From NCBI GenBank assembly GCA_900542085.1, contig UQMK01000012.1:1-64000 (forward strand): a DNA stretch of 64,000 bases, written 5' to 3'. The notes under the pieces are model-generated. The model ran no database searches, was not told where the DNA came from, and saw only the letters and a program-made list of their open reading frames with translations. This document shows, in pieces, positions 24,361-31,854 of the stretch. The position numbers and the translations under genes were made by a program. Position 1 is the first letter of the stretch; each line of letters opens with the position of its first letter. This DNA is from an uncultured Collinsella sp. GTDB lineage: Bacteria; Actinomycetota; Coriobacteriia; Coriobacteriales; Coriobacteriaceae.

Positions 24361-25170
24361 ATGCTCAATAAAACGATTCCTGTCGGGGTCGATGGCTCGT
24401 CTGCCACGATTACGTCTTATGTGTTTGCCCCGACCGAAGATGCTTATGCTTTAAAACCGCTGCCTGCAGTTGTGGTCGTGCCAGGAGGCGGCTACGACCA
24501 TGTTTCGCCGCGCGAAGGCGAGCCGGTAGCGCTCCGTTTGCTGGCAATGGGCTACCAAGCGTTTGTGTTGAACTACTCGGTTGCTCCGGCTGTCTATCCG
24601 CTGGCATTGCAAGAACTCGCGCGAGCGGTCGATACCGTTCGAAGCCATGCGACGGAGTTTTGCGTCGATCCCAATCGAATTACGGTCATGGGTTTTTCGG
24701 CGGGTGGACACCTGGTTGGCTTGCTCGGGGCGCTTTGGGATAAACCTTGGCTTGCAGAGTCGATTGCGACATCGCCTGAGTCGATTCGGCCTGACGCACT
24801 TTGCTTGGGCTATCCGGTCGTAAGCTCGGGGGCCTATGCCCATCGTGGCTCGTTTGAACACCTAACGGGTGCCGATGACGTTTTGGCCCAAAAGTTGTCG
24901 ATCGAGAACATGGTGGGCGAAGGCTTTCCCCGTACGTTTTTATGGCATACCGCCGAGGATGCATCGGTGCCAGTCCAAAATAGCCTTTTGCTTGCGCAGG
25001 CGCTTGCCGATCACGGGATTGGCTTTAGCTTACATATTTTTCCGCACGGAAAGCACGGAGCATCGCTCGCCACGGCCCAAACGGCATTTAAGGGTTGCGC
25101 CGAGCATATTCAGCCACAGGTTCAGGGCTGGCCTGAGCAGTTTGTCGCCTGGGAGCGTGATGGACGATGA
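24361..25170 (+). CDS. alpha/beta-hydrolase, probable carbohydrate acetylesterase
   Basis: 269 residues, no signal peptide. Oxyanion region VVPGGGYDHVSPREGEP, nucleophile elbow GFSAGGHL (S113), and a late His in FPHGKHGAS give the serine-hydrolase fold of the xylan/pectin esterase group (BD-FAE/AXE1-like). It probably removes acetyl groups from pectin oligomers in the cytosol. The ATG at 24361 has GAAAGGGA upstream. It overlaps the next gene by 4 bp (ATGA), so the two are translationally coupled and perhaps act together. Confidence 0.8.
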   Translation: MLNKTIPVGVDGSSATITSYVFAPTEDAYALKPLPAVVVVPGGGYDHVSPREGEPVALRLLAMGYQAFVLNYSVAPAVYPLALQELARAVDTVRSHATEFCVDPNRITVMGFSAGGHLVGLLGALWDKPWLAESIATSPESIRPDALCLGYPVVSSGAYAHRGSFEHLTGADDVLAQKLSIENMVGEGFPRTFLWHTAEDASVPVQNSLLLAQALADHGIGFSLHIFPHGKHGASLATAQTAFKGCAEHIQPQVQGWPEQFVAWERDGR

Positions 25171-27329
25171 ACGAAAGCATCTATGAGCTGCGTGTTTCGA
25201 GAACTGCGTCAGGAGCGTATCCAACGATTTCTGATGCCTTGGCGGCAACCGATCAACTCTATCCGGACGCCGAGCAGGCGGTGACGATCCATATTGATCC
25301 GGGTGAGTACCGCGAGCGGGTCGAGATCCATCGGCCGCATGTGACGTTGGCGGGCGAGACGGCTGACAGCGTGCGCATCGTGGGCAGCCTGGGTGCCAAG
25401 ATGCCCTCGGAGGACGGCTCGGGTGTCGACGGTACGCTCGGCACGTTTAGGACCTATACCGTTTTAGTCGATGCCGACGACGTGCGGCTCGAGAGCCTCA
25501 CGATCGTCAACGACGCCGGGGGTGGTCGCGAGGTGGGACAGGCGATTGCCCTGTACGCCGACGGCGACCGTTTGGTGGTCGACGCCTGTTGTATTACGGG
25601 ACGCCAGGACACGCTGTTTTTGGGCCCGTTGCCCCCGCGCGAAGTAAAACCGGGCGGGTTTATGGGGCCCAAGCAGTTTGCGCCGCGCCGGGTGGGCCGT
25701 CAGTATTTCCGACGCTGCCGGATTGAGGGCGATGTCGACTTTATCTTTGGCGGCGCGCGCGCCTATTTTGAGGGATGTGAGATTCGCTCACTCAACCGCG
25801 ATATGGACGTGAACGGTTACGTGACGGCGGCATCGACGCCCGAGGGAGAGCCGTACGGCTTCGTGTTCCACGGCTGTTCGTTTACGGCTCCGGATGACGT
25901 GGCGCCGGATTCGGTCTACCTGGGCCGTCCTTGGCGCGAGTGGGCGCAAACCGTGCTGATCGATTGCTGGCTGGGGCAACACATCAAGCGCGAAGGTTGG
26001 TGGGACTGGAATAAGCCGGCGGCGCACGAGAGGGCGCGCTATGTTGGCACAAGTCTACATGGCCCGGCGGGTGATGCTGCTGGCTGGGCGCCGTGGACGC
26101 GCGAACTCGATGCGACGGCCGCTGCCCGGTACGCTCGCGAGCAGGTGCTTGCCGGTGCGGACGGCTGGGACCCCGAGGGCGGCGATGGTGATGCGGTGGA
26201 GACCGCCAGTCTTTCCGATAGCGGCCGCACAGTGCATATCGACATCTATTACGAAGACGAACCGGCGTTTCGCGACCGTCTTAAGCGCGAGGGGCGTTCC
26301 GCCGCGTTTAAGGGCGCGATGCCCGGTGACTTTGAGGCATGGCAAATTGCGACGAGGGATCGGCTGTTTGACCTGCTGGGCTTATCGATTATGGATCGCG
26401 CGCCAATCGAGGTGCGCGAGCTCGATCGAGTGCAGATTGCTGGCGGTATCGTGCGCACCCATGCGATGTTGCAGGTGGAGCGCGACGTTTGGATGCCGTT
26501 CTACCTACTGGAGCCGCAGGCGCCCAAGCTCGATGCGCACGGCTGCAAGCGCTGCTATATCTGCCCGCATGGCCACCAGGGCGCAGGCGCCGCAAGTGTT
26601 GCGGGCGTAACGGGCGTGCCGGCGGTCGACGATGCCGTACGCAAGTTTAACTACGACTACGGCCTGCGTCTGGCGCGCATGGGCTATGTGACCGTCTGCC
26701 CCGATGCACGTGGCTGGGGGAGCCGTCGCGACTGGAAAGGCCAGGGCGACGACGAGAACAGTTATCTGCGCGGGACCTGCCTAAACCAGGCGCGCATGGC
26801 GGAGCCGCTGGGCCTTACGGTTGCAGGTCTCAACGCCTGGGACAACATGCGTCTGATCGATTACCTGGAGGCGCGCGGCGACATTGCCATGGACGACCTG
26901 GGCTGCTTTGGCTTTTCGGGCGGCGGATACATGACGTTGTACCTGGCGGCGCTCGACCCGCGCGTGCGCAAGGCGTTTGTCTCGGGCTATCTGTACGGTG
27001 TCGACGATTCGCTGCTGCACCTCAACGGTAACTGCAGCTGCAACTATGTGCCGGGACTGTGGCGCCTGCTCGATATGGGCGATATCGCGTCGCTCATTGC
27101 ACCACGCCCGCTGCTGGTGCAGAGTTGCGAGGGTGATCATCTCAACGGCGCCCGCGGACTTGCGAATGTTGATGAGCAGCTCTCCATCGTTCGGGACGCC
27201 TATGGCCTCGTGGGACATGCCGACGACCTGTTGCACGAGGTTTGCCCGGGCGGACACCATCTGGGCGTTGCGTACCTTGCCGAGGATATCGAATGGCTTG
27301 ACGGGCATGCTGCCAGGGCCCGTTCCTAG
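25167..27329 (+). CDS. fusion of CE8 pectin methylesterase and alpha/beta-hydrolase
   Basis: 720 residues. The first about 330 residues are a CE8 beta-helix: GRQDTLF (about 145-151), DVDFIFGGARAYFEG (about 190-205, catalytic Asp) and YLGRPWREWAQ (about 251-261). The C-terminal half is a separate serine hydrolase (Abhydrolase_7/acetyl-xylan-esterase type) with GFSGGGYM (S584), EGDHLNGARG (Asp near 657) and GGHHLG (His near 697). One chain could therefore remove both methyl and acetyl groups. There is no signal peptide, so it works on imported oligomers. A 4-bp overlap joins it to the upstream esterase. Which ester each half cleaves is inferred. Confidence 0.88.
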   Translation: MNESIYELRVSRTASGAYPTISDALAATDQLYPDAEQAVTIHIDPGEYRERVEIHRPHVTLAGETADSVRIVGSLGAKMPSEDGSGVDGTLGTFRTYTVLVDADDVRLESLTIVNDAGGGREVGQAIALYADGDRLVVDACCITGRQDTLFLGPLPPREVKPGGFMGPKQFAPRRVGRQYFRRCRIEGDVDFIFGGARAYFEGCEIRSLNRDMDVNGYVTAASTPEGEPYGFVFHGCSFTAPDDVAPDSVYLGRPWREWAQTVLIDCWLGQHIKREGWWDWNKPAAHERARYVGTSLHGPAGDAAGWAPWTRELDATAAARYAREQVLAGADGWDPEGGDGDAVETASLSDSGRTVHIDIYYEDEPAFRDRLKREGRSAAFKGAMPGDFEAWQIATRDRLFDLLGLSIMDRAPIEVRELDRVQIAGGIVRTHAMLQVERDVWMPFYLLEPQAPKLDAHGCKRCYICPHGHQGAGAASVAGVTGVPAVDDAVRKFNYDYGLRLARMGYVTVCPDARGWGSRRDWKGQGDDENSYLRGTCLNQARMAEPLGLTVAGLNAWDNMRLIDYLEARGDIAMDDLGCFGFSGGGYMTLYLAALDPRVRKAFVSGYLYGVDDSLLHLNGNCSCNYVPGLWRLLDMGDIASLIAPRPLLVQSCEGDHLNGARGLANVDEQLSIVRDAYGLVGHADDLLHEVCPGGHHLGVAYLAEDIEWLDGHAARARS

Positions 27330-27407
27330 GTCGTGGGCGTTGTTGCGGGCAAACGGTAATGACTGATGAGGCCAAAGGCCGCCGTGTGGGCGGGAAGGAG
27401 TATAAAT

Positions 27408-28079
27408 ATGAAACCGACGAAGACCTTGAGCGAGTCGACCATCTGCTGTTTTGGTGATTCGACCACGTGGGGCGACAATGGATGCGGCGCGGGCGGCAAC
27501 GACATCTCCTGGACTTCGCATCTAGGAGCGCTGCTGGGTGGCGCAACTATCGAGAATTACGGCATCAAGGGATCGCGCATCGCCGTCAAGGCCGACCGTA
27601 CCGATTCGTTTGTCGAGCGCTTGGACGGCATCGATCACGCGGCAGATGTCTACGTCGTCTTTGGCGGCGTCAACGACTTTAGCCGTAACGTGCCGCTGGG
27701 AGAGCTGGGCAGCACGGACGTGCATGAGTTCTACGGTGCGCTCGACTACCTGATTCGCGCTATCACGGCGCGTTCGCCTCAGGCAAAGCTGGTGTTTATG
27801 ACGCCGTGCAAGACCAGCGGTAAACACGAGAAGGATATCCCGGCGAGCGATGAGCTCAACCATCTGGGCCTGACGCAGGTCGCCTACGTAAAGGCGATGC
27901 TGGAGGTCTGCGACTGCTACTCCGTGCCGGTGATCGACCTGTATGCGCAAAGCGGCATCAGCCCGTTTTTGCCGGAGCACCGCGAGCTCTACATGCCGGA
28001 CGGTCTGCATTACAGCCCTTCCGGCTATGAGCGCCTGGCGCATCGCATCGCTGCGGGCCTCACCGCCGTTTGCCGCTAA
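27408..28079 (+). CDS. SGNH/GDSL esterase, rhamnogalacturonan acetylesterase-like
   Basis: 223 residues, cytosolic. Block I CFGDSTTWGDN (S18), block III GGVNDF (Asn 89) and block V PDGLHYSPSGY (Asp and His about 198-201) are all present. In pectin clusters this family (CE12-like) deacetylates rhamnogalacturonan fragments. The start at 27408 has a strong GGGAAGGAG site. The end of the gene overlaps a CCGTT box that belongs to the next promoter. Confidence 0.8.
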   Translation: MKPTKTLSESTICCFGDSTTWGDNGCGAGGNDISWTSHLGALLGGATIENYGIKGSRIAVKADRTDSFVERLDGIDHAADVYVVFGGVNDFSRNVPLGELGSTDVHEFYGALDYLIRAITARSPQAKLVFMTPCKTSGKHEKDIPASDELNHLGLTQVAYVKAMLEVCDCYSVPVIDLYAQSGISPFLPEHRELYMPDGLHYSPSGYERLAHRIAAGLTAVCR

Positions 28080-28161
28080 AAGGCTGCCGTTCACTGGGAT
28101 TATAGGGTTAACGTTCACCCTATAATCCCAGTTCGCGTTATACTAAGGTTAACGTTCACCC
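28066..28161 (+). promoter_or_regulatory. GH105 promoter: CCGTT box plus two LacI operators
   Basis: CCGTT at 28066 and 28087 (21 bp apart). Operator 1 GGGTTAACGTTCACCC (28105-28120) contains TTCACC as -35. A -10-like TTATAC is at 28138-28143. Operator 2 AGGTTAACGTTCACCC (28146-28161) follows. Centres are 41 bp apart. Both operators have TTAACGTTCA rather than TGAACGTTCA. Confidence 0.7.
28095..28130. repeat. 36-bp palindrome containing a LacI operator at its centre
   Basis: Perfect 14-bp arms 28095-28108 and 28117-28130 surround TAACGTTC. The structure could terminate the upstream operon while presenting an operator, or enlarge the operator footprint. Confidence 0.75.
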
Positions 28162-28186
28162 ATCATTTTTGTCAGAGGGGACAGCA

Positions 28187-29425
28187 ATGGGCTGCAATCA
28201 GATTCTGGACCGCTATATCGAGCAGTTGATCGAGACCTCTACGCCGCAGGCACCGGCCTGGAACATCGAAAAGCTCCGTGCCGGCAAGGAGAACACCTGG
28301 AACTATATCGATGGCTGCATGATCAAGGCGCTCATCGAGCTGTACGAGATCACGGGTGAGCAGCGCTACCTGATCTTTGCCGACGACTACATCGACTTTT
28401 TTGTCCAGGAAGACGGCACCATCAAGCACTACAAGCCCGAGGAGTACAACCTCGACAACGTCAACGCGGGCAAGACCCTCTATAAGCTCTACGATTTGGT
28501 GGGCAAGCCCAAATACCGCGCCGCCATGGACACCATTTACCGCCAGCTCGAGACCCAGCCGCGCACCAAAGAGGGCGTGTTTTGGCACAAGGCCGTCTAT
28601 CCCAACCAGATCTGGCTCGACGGCATGTATATGGCGCAGCCGTTCTATATGCAGTACGAACTGAGCTTCCACAACCGTCGTGCCTGCTCGGACAGCTTCC
28701 ATATGTTCCAGGTCGTGCACGATCTGATGCGCAATCCCCTCAACGGTCTGTACTATCACGCTTACGACGCGAGCCGCAAGCAGTTCTGGTGCGATCCGGT
28801 CACCGGCCTTTCGGCCAACTTCTGGCTGCGCGCCGAGGGCTGGTTTGCCATGGCGCTCATCGATACCTGGGAGCTCATGCCGCCCTCGATGTCGGCCGAG
28901 AAGGACGAGATCCGCAAGATGTTCCACGACCTGATCGACGCCATGCTGCCGTATCAGGACGAGAAGACCGGCATGTGGCACCAGGTCATCAACCTGCCCA
29001 ATATCGCCCCCAACTACCTGGAGGAGTCGGGCAGCGCCATCTTTGCCAACGCTATCATGAAGGGCGTGCGCCTGGGCGTGCTGGGCGAGCGCTACTACCA
29101 GTACGGCCGCCGTGCGTTTGACGGCATCTGCGACACGTGCCTGTCCGAGCACGATGGTCAGCTGGCGCTTGATAACATCTGCCTGGTCGCGGGCCTTGGT
29201 AACACTGCGCACCGCGAGGGTACGTTTGGCTACTACATGAGCGAGCCTATCGTCAAAAACGACGCGAAGGGTGTGGCGCCGCTGGTGCTCGCCTATATCG
29301 AGACCATGCATCACGACAAGCTAGCCGGCAAGCGCGACCCGCTCGCTCCCTCGGGCGTGTGCTCGATCGATGACCCGTTTGGCGGATACACCCCGGGCAT
29401 CAACGCCTGTAAGGGATGTGAATAG
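28187..29425 (+). CDS. GH105 unsaturated rhamnogalacturonyl hydrolase
   Basis: 412 residues, alpha/alpha-barrel, no signal peptide. Typical segments: WNYIDGCMIKALIELYE, HKAVYPNQIWLDGMYMAQPFY (catalytic Asp region) and RAEGWFAMALIDTWELMP. It removes the 4,5-unsaturated galacturonyl group left by pectate or rhamnogalacturonan lyases, so the strain can use lyase products made by others; no lyase is seen in the window. The unsaturated sugar rearranges and is handled by dhuI/dhuD. AGAGGGG precedes the ATG at 28187. It is the last pectin hydrolase here, with its own promoter. Confidence 0.92.
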   Translation: MGCNQILDRYIEQLIETSTPQAPAWNIEKLRAGKENTWNYIDGCMIKALIELYEITGEQRYLIFADDYIDFFVQEDGTIKHYKPEEYNLDNVNAGKTLYKLYDLVGKPKYRAAMDTIYRQLETQPRTKEGVFWHKAVYPNQIWLDGMYMAQPFYMQYELSFHNRRACSDSFHMFQVVHDLMRNPLNGLYYHAYDASRKQFWCDPVTGLSANFWLRAEGWFAMALIDTWELMPPSMSAEKDEIRKMFHDLIDAMLPYQDEKTGMWHQVINLPNIAPNYLEESGSAIFANAIMKGVRLGVLGERYYQYGRRAFDGICDTCLSEHDGQLALDNICLVAGLGNTAHREGTFGYYMSEPIVKNDAKGVAPLVLAYIETMHHDKLAGKRDPLAPSGVCSIDDPFGGYTPGINACKGCE

Positions 29426-29426
29426 C

Positions 29427-30332
29427 GTGGGGGCCATTACCCCGGGCGTGCGTCTGCACGACCTTCCGCAAGGGACCGTCGAGGAGCGCATTCGCATGGC
29501 AGAAGAGCTGGGCTTTTCGTGCATTCAGCTGCCGAGCAAGGTGCTCTACGCATCGATGGGAATCGATCGAAGCGGTCTGACCCGCGAGCTCGCCGACCAT
29601 TTGCGTGCGGTGCTCGACGAGGCGGGTGTTTCGGTCGCCGTGCTCGGCTGCTATAAGAATCTGGCGACGCCCGATCGACAACAGCTTATGGATAACTTTG
29701 CCGAGTACGAGGCGTGCCTCAACTTTGCCCAGATGCTCGGCGGATGCCCGGTTGGTACCGAGACCGGTCGTCCCAATGCGCAGAACCGCGTTGCTGACGA
29801 CCGTATGACCGACGAGGCGCTCGATGCGTTTATGGACGGACTCGCACGCGTCTGCGAGTGCGCCGAGGCCGTGGGTGGGCAAATACTGATTGAGCCCGGC
29901 TGGAACGAGACGGTCAACACGCCAGATCGCTGCCGTGAGGTGCTGGAGCGCGTTTCGAGCCCGGCGCTCGGCGTGATCTACGACCCGGTGTCGCTGCTGC
30001 ATCCCAGCGTCGTTGGCAAGGCACAAGAAATCACCGCGCGTATGCTCTACTTATGCGGCAGCAAGATCCGCGTGCTGCATGCCAAGGATTTTGAAGTCGT
30101 CGACAACGAGGACGAGGCCGGTTGGTGCGACGGTACAGGTTCGCGCCTGGTGTGCCACGGCGTGGGCGAGACGGGCCGTTATGACTTTGAGCCCGTGGTG
30201 GCCTGGGCGGCTGCCGCCCGCCCTGGGATTCCCTGCGTGGTCGAGAACAGCGTGCCGGCGACGGTGGCTGGCTGCCTGACGACACTCGAGCGCATGTCCG
30301 CTCGCTGCGGGGCATCGCATCGCGAGATATAG
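29427..30332 (+). CDS. sugar phosphate isomerase/epimerase-like TIM barrel
   Basis: 301 residues, AP-endonuclease-2-type barrel: GVRLHDLPQGTVEERIRMA, then metal-binding-type segments ILIEPGWNETVNTPD, VIYDPVSLLHP and RVLHAKDF. These resemble xylose isomerase-like epimerases that act on small sugars or keto sugars. Substrate unknown; the context suggests a uronate or rhamnose derivative. I chose GTG at 29427, just after the GH105 stop, with AAGGGA 10 bases upstream; GTG at 29418 is the alternative. Tightly coupled to the GH105 gene. Confidence 0.78.
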   Translation: MGAITPGVRLHDLPQGTVEERIRMAEELGFSCIQLPSKVLYASMGIDRSGLTRELADHLRAVLDEAGVSVAVLGCYKNLATPDRQQLMDNFAEYEACLNFAQMLGGCPVGTETGRPNAQNRVADDRMTDEALDAFMDGLARVCECAEAVGGQILIEPGWNETVNTPDRCREVLERVSSPALGVIYDPVSLLHPSVVGKAQEITARMLYLCGSKIRVLHAKDFEVVDNEDEAGWCDGTGSRLVCHGVGETGRYDFEPVVAWAAAARPGIPCVVENSVPATVAGCLTTLERMSARCGASHREI

Positions 30333-30435
30333 CATTGGCTTTTGCCGTGGCGGCAAATTGAGCTTGCCTGACTGGGGGCGACGGTGAAGGGTCTTTATCG
30401 TCGTCTCATTGGATTACATCAAAAAGGGGAGTTGC

Positions 30436-31653
30436 GTGGCTATCCACATTGTCGAAGAGGCGAATCGTTGCCTAGGTTGCAAAAGGGCGTTCTGCCAGCT
30501 TAAAGGCTGCCCGGTTCAGACACCTATCCCGCAGGTCATTGACCTGTTCAAACAGCGTCGTCTGGAAGAGGCGGGCGAGCTGCTGTTCCAGAACAATCCC
30601 ATGAGCGCGGTCTGCTCCATGATCTGCAACCATTCGGGCCAATGCGAGGGCGCGTGCATCCAGGGCCGCAAGGGTACACCGGTGCATTTTTCGAGTATCG
30701 AGAACTATATCTCGACTGCATATTTGGACCGCAAGGAGTGGAAGCCCGCGCCGTCGTGCGGCAAGCAGGTTGCCGTGGTCGGTTCCGGTCCTGCCGGCAT
30801 TACCGTGGCCATTAAGATGGCCCAGCTGGGCTGTGCCGTTACGGTGTTTGAACAGCGCCCCGAGATCGGCGGCGTGCTGGAGTACGGCATCCCCGAGTTT
30901 CGCCTGCCCCGTGCTCTCGTGCAAAAGTACCGTTACGTGATGTGCTCGCTTGGCGTGCGCGTCCGTCCCTCGACCACCATCGGTGGCGCGCTGCATATCG
31001 ACGACCTGCTGCGCGACGGCTACGATGCGGTCTTTGTGGGTACCGGCACCTGGCGCGCCCGCAAGCTGGGTATTCCCGGCGAGTCGCGCGGCAACGTGCT
31101 GTTTGGTATCGATTATCTGGTCGATCCCACGAGCGTGGCGATCGGGCAGAACGTGGCGGTTATCGGCGCCGGCAACGTGGCCATGGATGTTGCCCGCACA
31201 GCCCTGCGCTCGGGCGCTCGCAAGGTCACCGTGTATGCCCGATCGCGCCATATCTCTGCCATCGATGATGAGGTGGAGCTGACCGAGCTTGACGGTGCCG
31301 AGATTATGTGCGGCAAGGCGATCTGCGCCATCGACGATAACGGTCCGGTGTTCGAGACGGCTGTCTTTGACGAGGACAACAACGTGGTGGGCTACGAGGA
31401 AGAGCTCGACCATGCGTCTGCCGACACGGTTGTGATTGCGGCGTCTCAGGTGCCCAAGGACAAACTCGTGCTTACAACGGGCGGTCTGGAGACCGACCAT
31501 CGCGGCCTGCTTTCGGTCGACGAGCACGGCATGACCACCGTGCCTGGCGTCTTTGCCGCCGGCGACGTGGTCAACGGCCCGCTCACCGTGGTCCACGCCG
31601 TAGCTGGCGCCAAGCTCGCCGTCGAAGGTATGATTGCCTACCTGGGCCTCTGA
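30436..31653 (+). CDS. NAD(P)H-dependent oxidoreductase, GltD/NfnL-like
   Basis: 405 residues. The N-terminal Fe-S region has two Cys clusters (RCLGCKRAFCQLKGCP and CSMICNHSGQCEGACIQG), then an FAD Rossmann motif (VAVVGSGPAGITVAI), EQRPEIGGVLEYGIPEFRLP and a second dinucleotide motif (VAVIGAGNVAMDVART). This is the architecture of the small subunit of glutamate synthase and of NfnL. No large subunit is adjacent, so the partner is unknown; it may be the flavoenzyme encoded next. Start GTG at 30436 with AAGGGGAG upstream. It ends at a long palindrome. Confidence 0.87.
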   Translation: MAIHIVEEANRCLGCKRAFCQLKGCPVQTPIPQVIDLFKQRRLEEAGELLFQNNPMSAVCSMICNHSGQCEGACIQGRKGTPVHFSSIENYISTAYLDRKEWKPAPSCGKQVAVVGSGPAGITVAIKMAQLGCAVTVFEQRPEIGGVLEYGIPEFRLPRALVQKYRYVMCSLGVRVRPSTTIGGALHIDDLLRDGYDAVFVGTGTWRARKLGIPGESRGNVLFGIDYLVDPTSVAIGQNVAVIGAGNVAMDVARTALRSGARKVTVYARSRHISAIDDEVELTELDGAEIMCGKAICAIDDNGPVFETAVFDEDNNVVGYEEELDHASADTVVIAASQVPKDKLVLTTGGLETDHRGLLSVDEHGMTTVPGVFAAGDVVNGPLTVVHAVAGAKLAVEGMIAYLGL

Positions 31654-31669
31654 CTCCATCCCGCCCATC

Positions 31670-31741
31670 AGTTGCGGTGAAATACGGACTGTTTTGGCTG
31701 TTAAAAGCCTCGGCTGCCCCGTATTTCACCGCAACTTTTTT
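31670..31741. repeat. palindrome of the AGTTGCGGTGAAATA family, acting as terminator
   Basis: Perfect 18-bp arms 31670-31687 and 31719-31736, then a T run. The arm recurs at 56076 (intact) and 55231 (decayed). Confidence 0.85.
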
Positions 31742-31854
31742 GTGAGGGTCAGGATTGAAGGTGGGGAGTGCGAGCGAGTGCGAATGCGGCGGATACTGAT
31801 ACGATAGGTACGTTAGCAACTGCCGCCGAGCGGCTCAAACGAAAGGAAGCCTGT

